From JARRQJ01 sp037381915 (GTDB lineage Bacteria > Pseudomonadota > Gammaproteobacteria > DRLM01): a stretch of 64,000 nt of DNA. The position numbers were made by a program, and so were the translations under genes. Shown here piece after piece: positions 27,368-37,171 of the stretch (the first letter of the stretch is position 1; every line of letters begins with the position of its first letter). The stretch covers positions 62,001 to 126,000 of the forward strand of contig JARRQJ010000004.1 in the NCBI GenBank assembly GCA_037381915.1, written 5' to 3'. The notes beneath the pieces are model-generated. The model did not search any database and was not told the DNA's origin. It saw nothing but the letters and a program-made list of their open reading frames with translations.

Positions 27368-28000
27368 TCACTCAGCGCGCGCCGGCGTAGTCGAGGTGCT
27401 CTTTTTCTCCGCGGCCATCTTCACCAGACGCACCCGCTCGTTGCGATTGATCATCACTTGCTGAGCCGGATCTTGATACTTAGTCTGGGGACGCCGCCGC
27501 ATGGTCAAGGCGATGGCCGCGACGATGGCCACCAGCAGGATCGCCGCGGCGATCTCGAACGGGTAGACGTACACCGTGTACAGCACCCCGCCCAGTTCCT
27601 TGGTATTGCTGTAATCTGCGGCGTGTTTGATGCCCACGCCGTAGCTGTCGAAACCGAAACGCTTCGCCCCCACCACGACCGCCATCTCGACGAACATTAT
27701 GCCCGCCACCAGGGCGCCCACCGGCAGATATTTGATAAAGCCTTCGCGCAGCGGTGCGAGATTGATATCCAGCATCATCACCACGAACAGGAACAGCACC
27801 ATCACCGCGCCGACATAAACCAGCACCAGTGCGATGGCGAGAAATTCGGCTTCCAGCAGCAACCACAGCGCCGCGCTGGTGAAGAACGCCAGCACCAGGA
27901 ACAACACGGCGTACACGGGATTACGAATAGTAATCACCGCCGTGGCCGCCGCCACCAGAATCGCGGCGAAGAAATAAAACAGGATCGATTCAATACCCAT
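27368..28000 (-). CDS. nuoJ: NADH-quinone oxidoreductase subunit J
   Basis: Complex I membrane subunit with five predicted helices, 210 residues. NPVYAVLFLVLAFFTSAALW and VYVGAVMVLFLFVVMMLD are the conserved second and third helices (pi-bulge helix). It has a basic, Ser/Thr-rich C-terminal tail. Located between nuoI and nuoK as usual. Confidence 0.93.
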   Translation of the reverse strand: MGIESILFYFFAAILVAAATAVITIRNPVYAVLFLVLAFFTSAALWLLLEAEFLAIALVLVYVGAVMVLFLFVVMMLDINLAPLREGFIKYLPVGALVAGIMFVEMAVVVGAKRFGFDSYGVGIKHAADYSNTKELGGVLYTVYVYPFEIAAAILLVAIVAAIALTMRRRPQTKYQDPAQQVMINRNERVRLVKMAAEKKSTSTTPARAE

Positions 28001-28035
28001 AGTTGTTATGCCGAGTTCTTTATATCCGTTGTTAT

Positions 28036-28524
28036 CTAGCGGTATGCCGCGTCCTGGGCGCGGTCCGCCGCGATCTGCTTCTCGTATTTGTCCCCCACCG
28101 CGAGCAGATCCTGCTTGTGCATGATATTTTCACCGCGCTTCTCGAAATGGTATTCGAAGATACGCGTCTCCACGATGGAATCCACCGGGCACGATTCCTC
28201 GCAAAAGCCGCAATAAATGCATTTGAACAGATCGATATCGTAACGGGTGGTCCGCCGCGTTCCGTCGGCGCGCTGCTCCGACTCAATAGTAATCGCCAGG
28301 GCCGGGCATACCGCTTCGCACAGTTTGCAGGCGATGCAGCGCTCCTCGCCGTTGGGATAGCGGCGCAAGGCGTGCAAGCCGCGGAAGCGCGGCGACTGCG
28401 GGGTTTTCTCCTCGGGATATTGCACAGTGATCTTCTTGGCGAAGAAATACTTGCCGGTAAGTCTCAGACCGATAAACAGCTCCCACAGGAGCAGACTCTT
28501 GAAATAATTGACCATGTTTCTCAT
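28036..28524 (-). CDS. nuoI: NADH-quinone oxidoreductase subunit I
   Basis: Peripheral-arm subunit carrying two [4Fe-4S] clusters (N6a and N6b). The two cysteine sets are CIACKLCEAVCPA and CIYCGFCEESCPVD. The N-terminal amphipathic part contains LTGKYFFAKKITVQYP. The 162-residue protein overlaps the nuoH stop by 4 bp. Confidence 0.96.
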   Translation of the reverse strand: MRNMVNYFKSLLLWELFIGLRLTGKYFFAKKITVQYPEEKTPQSPRFRGLHALRRYPNGEERCIACKLCEAVCPALAITIESEQRADGTRRTTRYDIDLFKCIYCGFCEESCPVDSIVETRIFEYHFEKRGENIMHKQDLLAVGDKYEKQIAADRAQDAAYR

Positions 28525-29660
28525 GCCGGGCCTCCTTTAGCCGCGGGGGTGGGCATCATGCGCAAGATTGAAGCAAGCGCGACGAGCACCAGCCAGAAAA
28601 TCCCCACCGCCAGGTAGCTGATCTTCGTCACCACCACGGCGCCGATGACCAGCAGAGCCACGATGGTGATCGGGATGAACACTTTCCAGCCGAGACGCAT
28701 GATCTGGTCATAGCGGTAACGGGGAAAGGTGGCCCGAAACCATAAAAACATGAACAGGAAAAAGGCCATCTTGGCCAGAAACCACACTAGGCCCGGCACC
28801 CAGGCGAACGCCTGTTCCAGCCCGGGAATGCCCTGGAACGGCGACAGCCAGCCACCACAGAACATCAGGGACACCAGGGCCGCCACTAGGATCATGTTGG
28901 CGTATTCGGCCAGGAAAAACAGGGCGAAAGTCATGCCGGAATATTCCACATGAAAACCGGCTACGATCTCCGACTCACCTTCCGCCACATCGAAGGGCGC
29001 GCGGTTGGTCTCCGCCACACCGGAGATGAAGTACACCAGAAACAGAGGCAGCAAGGGCAGCCAGAACCAGTGCAGGATGCCGCCCTCCTGAGACGTCACC
29101 ACCGTGCCGAGATTCAAACTGCCTGCGGCCAGCAACACCCCTACCAGCGCAAAACCCATGGCGATTTCATAGGACACCACCTGCGCGGCGGAACGCAGAG
29201 CGCCGAGGAAGGCGTATTTGGAATTGGAGGCCCAGCCGGCGATGATGATCCCGTAGACCCCCATGGAGGTGAGCGCGAGGATATACAGCAGGCTGGCATC
29301 GATATTGGCCAGCACCATGCCGTCGCTGAACGGTATCACCGCCCACGCCGCCAGGGCCGGCGCCAGGGCCAGGATGGGTGCGACGACGAACAGGTAACGG
29401 TTGGCGTTGGTGGGAACGATGATTTCTTTCATCAAGAGCTTCAAACCGTCCGCGATGGGCTGCAGCAGACCCCGCGGCCCGACGCGGTTGGGACCGATAC
29501 GTACCTGGATGTAGCCGATGACCTTGCGTTCCGCCAGGGTGAGATAGGCGACCGACAGCATAATCGGCACCACGATCAGCGTAATCTTGGCAAGAATGAG
29601 AAAAATTCCTGGCAGCGCGCCCAAACTCGTTTCCAGTGACTCGATCATGATCCAGTTCAA
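28521..29660 (-). CDS. nuoH: NADH-quinone oxidoreductase subunit H
   Basis: The quinone-chamber membrane subunit, 379 residues with eight helices. Signatures: LAERKVIGYIQVRIGPNRVG, GLLQPIADGLKLLMKE, and ETNRAPFDVAEGESEIVAGF. It overlaps nuoG by 4 bp upstream and nuoI by 4 bp downstream. In this family it joins the hydrophilic arm to the proton-pumping arm. Confidence 0.96.
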   Translation of the reverse strand: MNWIMIESLETSLGALPGIFLILAKITLIVVPIMLSVAYLTLAERKVIGYIQVRIGPNRVGPRGLLQPIADGLKLLMKEIIVPTNANRYLFVVAPILALAPALAAWAVIPFSDGMVLANIDASLLYILALTSMGVYGIIIAGWASNSKYAFLGALRSAAQVVSYEIAMGFALVGVLLAAGSLNLGTVVTSQEGGILHWFWLPLLPLFLVYFISGVAETNRAPFDVAEGESEIVAGFHVEYSGMTFALFFLAEYANMILVAALVSLMFCGGWLSPFQGIPGLEQAFAWVPGLVWFLAKMAFFLFMFLWFRATFPRYRYDQIMRLGWKVFIPITIVALLVIGAVVVTKISYLAVGIFWLVLVALASILRMMPTPAAKGGPA

Positions 29661-32047
29661 ACCTGTGTTATGTCGATGGTGGAGCCATGGGCTCCCAGGC
29701 CCGCAGCGCCCGCCACCCCGGCGGGAATCCAGACGCAGCCCAACGCGATGCGGTTGTCTATTATCAGGTCCAAGCTATGTTGGCCGTCGCCCTGACGCAC
29801 GCTCACCGGCTGCCCATCCGCGAGACCCAAATCCTTGGCCGTACTCTCGTGTATATACACTGCGGCCTGCGCCGCGTCCGCGGTCTTCTGCAAGGGTTCG
29901 GAGCGGCGTACGACGCTGTCGACGGCGTACAAGGGCACATCCGCTAAACGCACGACGCCCGCAGGCTCTTCGCTGATGTGATCCGGGCTCAGCCAGGCCA
30001 CGCGGTTGTCCGGCTTTAACGCGGCGGCGGCCTTGGCCGCCTCGTCGCGCACTTCGGCGGAAGACATATAATCGAAACCGGTCATGCCGAATAGATTGCC
30101 CAGCACCCGCAGTATCTTCCAGCCCGGGCGTGCCTCACCCACCGGCGTCGCCGCACCCGTGAAGCTCTGCCACTTGCCCTCGATGTTTACATACGTACCC
30201 GAGGTCTCCGAAAACGGCGCCATGGGCAGCAACACCTGGGCATAGTCACGCATCGCATCGCTGACGAAGCTGGTCAAGGCCACCACGCAATCCGCCTGGC
30301 CCAATGCGCGCAGTGCCGCGGCGGAATCGGTGCAATCCAACTCCGGTTCCACACCCACCAGCATATAGGCCTTCAGTCCCGCCTCCAACATTGCCCGTGC
30401 GTCCAGGCCACGCCGTGACGCGGCGGCAGCACCGGCCTCACGATGCGGCACCGCCCCCGCCAACCAAGCGCCGGTACTATTGGCGCCGTCGCTGACGAAA
30501 CTCAGGGTCGATTCGCTCAATTCACCTATCATCGCCGCCAGGGCGCGCAGCCTGGCGGCACCGGGATGGGCGGCGGCCTGACTGCCCAACAGCACCGCGC
30601 TCTTCTCGCCCTGACGCAACAGACTGGCGATGGCCCGCGACTGATTATCCGGCGTCACGTCCGCCAGCAACTCGCTTACGGCGGGCGACAAACTGTCATT
30701 ACCCTCCAACAGCACCTTCACCACACCGGCGAGCGCCCGTTCCATCCCGGCAGGCGTGGTAATCACCTTGGACTCGACCGGAAAACGGAATTCATAATCC
30801 ACGCTGCCGATCAGACCGACCTTGGCGCCCGCCATAGCGGCCTTGCGCACCCGGTGGCCGATGATGGGTTGATCCTTGCGGATATTGGCGCCGACCAGCA
30901 ACACGCCGTCAAGATCCTGCAAGTCCGCAATGGACATGCCCAGCCACGGATAGGCCGGGCTGGCGTCTTGATCGCTGAAATCCAGTTGGCGCAAGCGGTG
31001 GTCGACGTTGGCACTGCCCAGGCCGCGCAGCAGCCTTTGGGTAAGGTACATCTCCTCCAGGGTGGCGTTGGGTGATACCAGGGCCCCCAGCTGACTGGCG
31101 CCTTTGCTGCCCAATACTTGCCGGAAACCCGTTACCACGGCATCAAGGGCCGTTTCCCAATCGGTCTCCTGCCACTGACCGTCGCGCCTGAGCATGGGAG
31201 TGCGCAGGCGTTGCCCGCTATGCAGGCCTTCATAACTGAAACGATCGCGATCGGAGATCCAGGTCTCGTTGATCGCTTCGTTCTCCTGGGGCAGCACGCG
31301 CATGACTTCGCCGCGCCGCAAGTGCAGGTAGATGTTGGAACCCGCGCAGTCATGGGGTGCGATACCGGAAACGGAATTCAACTCCCACGGCCGGGCGGTG
31401 TAACGGAAGGGTTTAGAAGTCAAGGCCCCCACCGGGCACAGATCGATAACGTTGCCCGACATCTCGGAGTCGACCGTGCGCGTCACATAGGTACCGATCT
31501 CCATGTGTTCGCCGCGTCCGGTGGCGCCCAGTTCCTTGATGCCGGCGATCTCCTCGCCGAACCGTACGCAGCGCGTGCAATGAATGCAGCGCGTCATGTC
31601 GGTGGAGATCAACGATCCCAGTTCCTTGTCCTTCACCACGCGCTTCTTCTCTTGGAAGCGGGATTTGTCACCCCCGTAGCCGAGGGCCACATCCTGCAAC
31701 TCGCATTCGCCGCCCTGATCGCAGATGGGACAGTCCAGGGGATGGTTGATCAGGAGGAACTCCATGGTGCCGCGTTGCGCATCCAGGGCGCGGGGCGATT
31801 TGGTGTATACCTTCATGCCTTCGGTGACCGGCGTGGCGCAGGCCGGCAGGGGCTTGGAGGCCTTTTCCACCTCGACCAGGCACATGCGGCAATTGGCCGC
31901 CACCGACAGTTTCTTGTGATAGCAAAAGCGGGCGATAGGAATCCCGACCTCGTCGGCCGCCTCTATGATCATGGCACCTTGCTTCGCCTGGATCAGCTTC
32001 CCGTCGATGTGAATGTTAACCATGGCGCATTCCGCTTCTGTCGTCAT
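29657..32047 (-). CDS. nuoG: NADH-quinone oxidoreductase subunit G
   Basis: The largest hydrophilic complex I subunit, 796 residues. An N-terminal [2Fe-2S] domain (IARFCYHKKLSVAANCRMC) is followed by the His-ligated [4Fe-4S] site HPLDCPICDQGGEC. Two further clusters sit at CIHCTRCVRF and the molybdopterin-type region. The remainder is a degenerate molybdopterin oxidoreductase domain. An in-frame ATG nine codons in (32023) is an alternative start. It follows nuoF after about 42 nt. Confidence 0.95.
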   Translation of the reverse strand: MTTEAECAMVNIHIDGKLIQAKQGAMIIEAADEVGIPIARFCYHKKLSVAANCRMCLVEVEKASKPLPACATPVTEGMKVYTKSPRALDAQRGTMEFLLINHPLDCPICDQGGECELQDVALGYGGDKSRFQEKKRVVKDKELGSLISTDMTRCIHCTRCVRFGEEIAGIKELGATGRGEHMEIGTYVTRTVDSEMSGNVIDLCPVGALTSKPFRYTARPWELNSVSGIAPHDCAGSNIYLHLRRGEVMRVLPQENEAINETWISDRDRFSYEGLHSGQRLRTPMLRRDGQWQETDWETALDAVVTGFRQVLGSKGASQLGALVSPNATLEEMYLTQRLLRGLGSANVDHRLRQLDFSDQDASPAYPWLGMSIADLQDLDGVLLVGANIRKDQPIIGHRVRKAAMAGAKVGLIGSVDYEFRFPVESKVITTPAGMERALAGVVKVLLEGNDSLSPAVSELLADVTPDNQSRAIASLLRQGEKSAVLLGSQAAAHPGAARLRALAAMIGELSESTLSFVSDGANSTGAWLAGAVPHREAGAAAASRRGLDARAMLEAGLKAYMLVGVEPELDCTDSAAALRALGQADCVVALTSFVSDAMRDYAQVLLPMAPFSETSGTYVNIEGKWQSFTGAATPVGEARPGWKILRVLGNLFGMTGFDYMSSAEVRDEAAKAAAALKPDNRVAWLSPDHISEEPAGVVRLADVPLYAVDSVVRRSEPLQKTADAAQAAVYIHESTAKDLGLADGQPVSVRQGDGQHSLDLIIDNRIALGCVWIPAGVAGAAGLGAHGSTIDITQV

Positions 32048-32089
32048 TGCCTGTCAATCTCTAGAAGTGTTGCGTTGCATTTCCACAGC

Positions 32090-33370
32090 TCAGTGGCTGC
32101 CTGAACCCACCAAACATCTGCCGTTGTCGATGTGATACTGAAACTCGTCGCGAAAATGTTTGACGAAGCTCGCCACCGGCATGGCGGCGGCGTCGCCCAG
32201 CGCGCAAATCGTCCGCCCCATGATGCGCTGCGAAACGTTCTCCAGCACCCCCAGATCCTGCGCCTCGCCATGGCCGTGTTCGATGCGATGGAGCACCCGG
32301 GACAACCATCCCGTCCCCTCGCGGCACGGCGTGCACTGACCGCAGGATTCTTCGTAATAAAAGTGGGAGATGCGACCCAGGGCACCGACCATGCATGTGT
32401 CCTCGTCCATAACGATCACTGAACCCGCCCCCAGCATGGAACCGGCTTTGGCAATGGAATCGTAGTCCATGTCGGTCTTCATCATCACCTCGCCCGGCAA
32501 TACCGGCACCGATGAGCCGCCCGGGATCACCGCCTTGAGTTTCTTGCCGCCGCGCATACCGCCCGCCATCTCCAACAAGGCGGCGAACGGCGTGCCCAGC
32601 GGTACCTCGTAGTTGCCCGGCTTGTTCACATGTCCGGACACCGAAAAGATCTTGGTGCCGCCGTTGTTCGGCTTGCCCAGTTCCAGAAACCACTTTCCGC
32701 CCTTGCGCATGATCCAAGGTACTGACGCCAGGGTCTCGGTGTTATTGATGGTGGTCGGCCGGCCGTACAATCCGTAACTGGCAGGGAACGGCGGCTTGAA
32801 ACGGGGCTGGCCCTTCTTGCCCTCCAGGGATTCCAGCAACGCGGTTTCTTCGCCGCATATATACGCCCCGGCGCCGAGATGGGTCTCGATATCGAAATCC
32901 ACGCCGCTGCCCAGCAGGTCTTTACCCAGAAAACCGGCCGCGCGCGCCTCGTGCAGAGCGGCCTCGAAGTGTTCATAGGGTTCCCAGAATTCGCCGCGTA
33001 TATAGTTGTATCCCCGGGAGGCGCCGATAGTGTAACCGGCGATGGCCATGCCCTCGATCACCGCGTGCGGGTTATAGCGCAGGATATCCCGATCCTTGAA
33101 GGTGCCCGGTTCACCCTCGTCGGAATTGCACACGATATATTTCTGCCCCGGGGCGTTGCGCGGCATAAAGCTCCACTTCAGGCCGGTGGGGAATCCTGCA
33201 CCGCCGCGGCCGCGCAGGGCCGATACCTTGAGTTCGCTGATGATCTCTTCCGGTGTTGTCTTTTCGGTGAGAATCTTGCGCCAGGCCTGATAACCGCCCA
33301 CCTTGAGATAGGTCTCCAAGCTGTGAGGTTCGTCGTATTGCAGGGTTTGAAAGCAGACTTCGTTCGCCAT
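32090..33370 (-). CDS. nuoF: NADH-quinone oxidoreductase subunit F
   Basis: The NADH- and FMN-binding subunit, 426 residues. It carries the glycine-rich FMN loop GRGGAGFPTGLKWSFMP, the NADH-binding GAGAYICGEETALLESLEG, and the [4Fe-4S] N3 ligands SCGQCTPCREG. The frame is open further upstream through nuoE, but the ATG at 33370 (MANEVCFQ) has GGAG 8 nt before it and fits the family. Confidence 0.96.
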   Translation of the reverse strand: MANEVCFQTLQYDEPHSLETYLKVGGYQAWRKILTEKTTPEEIISELKVSALRGRGGAGFPTGLKWSFMPRNAPGQKYIVCNSDEGEPGTFKDRDILRYNPHAVIEGMAIAGYTIGASRGYNYIRGEFWEPYEHFEAALHEARAAGFLGKDLLGSGVDFDIETHLGAGAYICGEETALLESLEGKKGQPRFKPPFPASYGLYGRPTTINNTETLASVPWIMRKGGKWFLELGKPNNGGTKIFSVSGHVNKPGNYEVPLGTPFAALLEMAGGMRGGKKLKAVIPGGSSVPVLPGEVMMKTDMDYDSIAKAGSMLGAGSVIVMDEDTCMVGALGRISHFYYEESCGQCTPCREGTGWLSRVLHRIEHGHGEAQDLGVLENVSQRIMGRTICALGDAAAMPVASFVKHFRDEFQYHIDNGRCLVGSGSH

Positions 33371-33375
33371 CACCG

Positions 33376-33870
33376 CTACTCCAGTCCGTCCAAAATGGCA
33401 TCGACCTTTTCCGGGGTCAAATGCTCGTAATAGGTCTTGCCGATCTGGAACATGGGCGCACCCGCGCAGGCCGCCAGGCATTCCACTTCCTTCAGGTGGA
33501 ACTTGCCGTCGGCGGTGGTCTCGCCACGCTTGATGTCCAGCTTCTTCTCCAGATGGGCCATAAGCTCCGCCGAACCGCACAGCATACAGGAGATATTGGT
33601 GCACACGCTGATCTTGTAGCGCCCCGCCGGCTTCAAGTCGTACATGCTGTAAAAGGTCGCAACTTCATAGACGGAAATCGGTTCCATCTCCAGATATTCC
33701 GCCACCGCGTCCATCATTTCGTTGCTGAGCCAGCCCTGCTCTTCCTGCACCAGGCGCAGGGCCGCCATCACCGCCGAACGTTTCTGTTCGGGTGGATACT
33801 TGGCCACCCATTTATCGATGTCCGCGCGCACCGCCGCGGAGAGCAAATCCGTCTTGCGTTTTGTCGCCAT
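33376..33870 (-). CDS. nuoE: NADH-quinone oxidoreductase subunit E
   Basis: Thioredoxin-like [2Fe-2S] (N1a) subunit, 164 residues. The four ligands are visible in CTNISCMLCG (first two in the pattern C-x4-C) and CLAACAGAP. The ATG at 33870 overlaps the nuoD stop, and the stop lies 5 nt before nuoF. The longer open frame upstream reads through nuoD out of phase and is not real. Confidence 0.95.
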   Translation of the reverse strand: MATKRKTDLLSAAVRADIDKWVAKYPPEQKRSAVMAALRLVQEEQGWLSNEMMDAVAEYLEMEPISVYEVATFYSMYDLKPAGRYKISVCTNISCMLCGSAELMAHLEKKLDIKRGETTADGKFHLKEVECLAACAGAPMFQIGKTYYEHLTPEKVDAILDGLE

Positions 33871-35123
33871 CACCGGTCCACCTCTCCGAATACGATGTCC
33901 TGGGTACCGATAATCGCCACCACGTCGGCGATCATATGGCCGCGCGACATCTCGTCCAGGGCGGCGATGTGGGCAAACCCCGGCGCGCGGACTTTCATGC
34001 GGTAGGGTTTGTTGGCGCCGTCTGAAATCAGATATACGCCGAACTCGCCTTTGGGATGCTCGACGGCGGCATAGGCCTCGCCCGCGGGCACGCAATAACC
34101 CTCTGTGAACAGTTTGAAGTGATGGATCAAGGCCTCCATATCGGCCTTCATGGTCTCGCGTTTCGGTGGGATGACCTTGTAATTATCCAGCATCACCTGG
34201 CCCGGGTTGCGGCGCAGCCAGTCCACGCACTGCCTGACGATGCGGTTGGCTTGGCGCATTTCTTCCACGCGCACCAGATAACGGTCGTAGCAATCACCGT
34301 TCACGCCCACCGGGATATCGAAGTCCATACGGTCGTAGACTTCATACGGCTGTTTCTTACGCAGGTCCCATTCGATGCCCGAACCGCGCAGCATCGGGCC
34401 GGTAAAACCCATCTGCATGGCGCGCTCCGGCGAGACGACGCCGATACCGACCGTGCGCTGTTTCCAGATACGGTTGTTGGTCAGCAGGGTCTCGTATTCG
34501 TCGACGTACTTGGGAAAGCGCTCGGTAAAGTCTTCGATGAAATCCAGCAGGGATCCCTGGCGATTGTGATTGAGCCTTTCCACTTCCTTCTGGTCGTGCC
34601 ACTTGGAAGCCTGATAGTGGGGCATGGCGTCAGGCAGATCGCGGTAGACACCGCCTGGACGATAATAGGTGGCGTGCAGGCGCGCGCCCGACACCGCCTC
34701 ATAGCAATCCAGCAGATCCTCGCGTTCGCGGAAGCAATAGAGAAACACCGTCATGGCGCCGATGTCCAGGGCGTGGGCGCCCAGCCACAACAGATGATTG
34801 AGGATGCGGGTGATCTCGTCGAACATCACCCGGATATACTGGGCACGTAGCGGCGGTTCGACGCCCAGCAACTTTTCGATGGCCAGCACGTAGCCGTGCT
34901 CGTTGCACATCATGGACACATAGTCGAGGCGATCCATGTAGCCGATGCTTTGATTGAAGGGTTTGCTCTCCGCCAGCTTCTCGGTGGCGCGGTGCAACAG
35001 GCCGATATGGGGATCGGCGCGTTCGATAACCTCGCCGTCCAACTCCAACACCAAACGCAACACCCCGTGCGCGGAAGGGTGCTGGGGGCCGAAGTTCATG
35101 GTGTAGTTGCGGATCTCAGCCAT
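33870..35123 (-). CDS. nuoD: NADH-quinone oxidoreductase subunit D
   Basis: The 49-kDa-type quinone-site subunit, related to NiFe hydrogenase large subunits. NFGPQHPSAHGVLRLVLELDGE contains the quinone-site histidine. HIGLLHRATEKLAESK, RADPH and the C-terminal DIVFGEVDR are family hallmarks. The ATG at 35123 (MAEIRNY) overlaps nuoC by 8 bp and gives 417 residues; an upstream in-frame start is inside nuoC. Confidence 0.96.
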   Translation of the reverse strand: MAEIRNYTMNFGPQHPSAHGVLRLVLELDGEVIERADPHIGLLHRATEKLAESKPFNQSIGYMDRLDYVSMMCNEHGYVLAIEKLLGVEPPLRAQYIRVMFDEITRILNHLLWLGAHALDIGAMTVFLYCFREREDLLDCYEAVSGARLHATYYRPGGVYRDLPDAMPHYQASKWHDQKEVERLNHNRQGSLLDFIEDFTERFPKYVDEYETLLTNNRIWKQRTVGIGVVSPERAMQMGFTGPMLRGSGIEWDLRKKQPYEVYDRMDFDIPVGVNGDCYDRYLVRVEEMRQANRIVRQCVDWLRRNPGQVMLDNYKVIPPKRETMKADMEALIHHFKLFTEGYCVPAGEAYAAVEHPKGEFGVYLISDGANKPYRMKVRAPGFAHIAALDEMSRGHMIADVVAIIGTQDIVFGEVDR

Positions 35124-35811
35124 TGCGGTCGCCTCCCGCCCGTTCGGGGACATCCCCTTCGTAGCGGCTGTCATGGCGGATCACCCGGGGCACCAGCACC
35201 CGCGGCTGGATACCCACCGGTTCGTAGACGACACGACGCTTCTCCGGATCGTAACGCATTTCCACGTTGCCGATGAGCGGGAAATCCTTGCGGAACGGGT
35301 GACCGATGAAGCCGTAATCGGTGAGAATGCGCCGCAAGTCGGGGTGACCATCGAAAAGAATCCCGAACAGGTCGAAGGCCTCGCGCTCATACCAGTTAGC
35401 GTTGTTCCAGACTTCCACCACGGAATCCACCCGTGGTACTTCTTCTTCCAGCAATACCTTGAGCCGCAGACGCTGATTGCGCGCGACCGATAGCAGATGA
35501 TAGACCACCGCGAAACGCTCCTCGGGCCGTTCGCTCGCGCTTTCCTCATCAACGCCGGGAACACGGTTGTAGACGGTGTGTTCCGTTTGTTCCCAGTCCT
35601 CTCTGCCGTAGGCGGCATAATCGACGCCGCATAAATCGATGAGGATCTTGAAGGCGAAATCCGGCTCATCGCGTAGCGCCTTGGCAATCTCCAGCAGCTT
35701 GGCGCGAGGGAGCACCAGCGAGGTCTCCCCGCACGCCACGGTACACTCGCTCACATCGCCGGCGAAACGCGCCTGAAGGCGTGCCGCTAAGTCTTGGTTG
35801 CTGTCAGACAT
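35116..35811 (-). CDS. nuoC: NADH-quinone oxidoreductase subunit C
   Basis: The 30-kDa-type subunit of the peripheral arm, 231 residues. YERE.FDLFGI appears as WYEREAFDLFGILFDGHPDLRR, and the tail DYGFIGHPFRKDFPL is the family signature. It is not fused to nuoD. It lies 18 nt after nuoB. Confidence 0.95.
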   Translation of the reverse strand: MSDSNQDLAARLQARFAGDVSECTVACGETSLVLPRAKLLEIAKALRDEPDFAFKILIDLCGVDYAAYGREDWEQTEHTVYNRVPGVDEESASERPEERFAVVYHLLSVARNQRLRLKVLLEEEVPRVDSVVEVWNNANWYEREAFDLFGILFDGHPDLRRILTDYGFIGHPFRKDFPLIGNVEMRYDPEKRRVVYEPVGIQPRVLVPRVIRHDSRYEGDVPERAGGDRNG

Positions 35812-35829
35812 GAGTCTACTTCCCTTCTC

Positions 35830-36306
35830 TTAGCGGGCGATGGTGTTGGTTCGGCGAATCTTGTTTTGGAGTTGAATCACCCCATAGAGCAGCGCTTCAG
35901 CGGTGGGCGGACAGCCCGGCACGTAAATATCTACCGGCACGATCCGATCGCAGCCGCGCACTACCGAGTAGGAATAATGATAATAACCACCGCCGTTGGC
36001 GCAGGAACCCATGGAGATTACCCAGCGCGGTTCCGACATCTGATCGTAGACACGCCGCAGGGCGGGCGCCATCTTGTTGACCAGGGTCCCGGCAACGATC
36101 ATCACGTCGGATTGCCGCGGGCTGGGGCGGAACACCACGCCGAAGCGGTCCAGATCGTAGCGCGCTGCACCGGCGTGCATCATCTCCACTGCGCAACAGG
36201 CCAGACCGAAAGTCATGGGCCATAGGGAACCGGTGCGGGCCCAATTGATGAGCTTATCCGCCGTGGTGGTCACCACGCCTCGTTCCAGTACCCCTTCAAT
36301 CCCCAC
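35830..36306 (-). CDS. nuoB: NADH-quinone oxidoreductase subunit B
   Basis: Carries cluster N2 next to the quinone site, 158 residues. The adjacent cysteines in FGLACCAVEMMH and the later GSCANGGGYY and VPGCPPTAEAL supply the ligands. The gene starts about 110 nt after nuoA. Confidence 0.96.
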   Translation of the reverse strand: MGIEGVLERGVVTTTADKLINWARTGSLWPMTFGLACCAVEMMHAGAARYDLDRFGVVFRPSPRQSDVMIVAGTLVNKMAPALRRVYDQMSEPRWVISMGSCANGGGYYHYSYSVVRGCDRIVPVDIYVPGCPPTAEALLYGVIQLQNKIRRTNTIAR

Positions 36307-36419
36307 AATATGCCCCCTTCAGCATCAGTCACAAGAATAAAACATCTTGCATTTATAATTTTTCTGACAGCGAGTATCGCCGACGGTTGCAGTCCCGGCT
36401 CAGCGCGGGATACAGACCG

Positions 36420-36776
36420 CTATTCCCATTCCAAAGCCCCCTTCTTCCACTCGTAGATAAACCCCACCACCAGAATGGTGAGAAATACCACCATCGCCAA
36501 AAAACCGAACATCCCGATCTGTTTGAGGACCACGGCCCAGGGAAAAAGAAAGGCGATCTCCAAATCGAAGATAATGAACAAAATGGCAACGAGGTAATAC
36601 CGCACATCGAATTTCATGCGGGTATCTTCGAAGGCTTCGAAGCCGCATTCATACGGGGCGAGCTTATCGCTGTCCGGTCGGTGCGGGGCGACCAATCTGC
36701 CCAATATCACCGGGACAACGCCAAAAACGGCGCCCATTACGAGAAAAATCAAAATTGGCAGGTAGTTTTCTAACAT
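36420..36776 (-). CDS. nuoA: NADH-quinone oxidoreductase subunit A
   Basis: First gene of the nuo operon, a three-helix membrane subunit of 118 residues. The conserved loop YECGFEAFEDTRMKFDVRYY follows helix 1, and FDLEIAFLFPW marks helix 2. The ATG at 36776 (MLENYLPIL) fits the family; the open frame upstream has no homology. About 230 nt separate it from the tRNA-Leu gene upstream and should contain the operon promoter. Confidence 0.93.
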   Translation of the reverse strand: MLENYLPILIFLVMGAVFGVVPVILGRLVAPHRPDSDKLAPYECGFEAFEDTRMKFDVRYYLVAILFIIFDLEIAFLFPWAVVLKQIGMFGFLAMVVFLTILVVGFIYEWKKGALEWE

Positions 36777-37005
36777 TTGCAGCGGCCAACATCCACTCGT
36801 TATGGTCTCTACCACTCTTGCAAAGACCACGCTTTGCAAGCCCCGACACCACGCGGCAAACCCGACTAACCCCATCAAAAAGAGATTTGGAGTCTAGGCC
36901 ACAAGCAAACACTGTGTCAAGCAAGGATTAAGACGCTAAATTATTTTAATTCATGCGGTTATAACGTCACCGCTATACACAAATACGCTGCTTGAACAAG
37001 AAACA

Positions 37006-37090
37006 TGGTGCCGACGGTGAGACTCGAACTCACACGGCTTGCGCCGCCACCCCCTCAAGATGGTGTGTCTACCAATTCCACCACGTCGGC
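37006..37090 (-). tRNA. tRNA-Leu (anticodon GAG)
   Basis: An 85-nt class II tRNA. The acceptor stem is GCCGACG paired with CGTCGGC, with discriminator A and an encoded CCA. The D-arm GGTGGAATTGGTAGACAC is typical of leucine tRNAs. The anticodon stem CCATC/GGTGG holds loop TTGAGGG, giving GAG. A long variable arm and a T arm with TTCGAGT follow. In Escherichia coli the same tRNA (leuU) also follows secG, so the placement is conserved. Confidence 0.95.
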
Positions 37091-37171
37091 AATTTTTTCG
37101 TTTCTTGTTTATTATCGCGAGTTTCGAGTTGAAAACAACGTTTTAACTATGCCGTCACTCGTTACGTACCA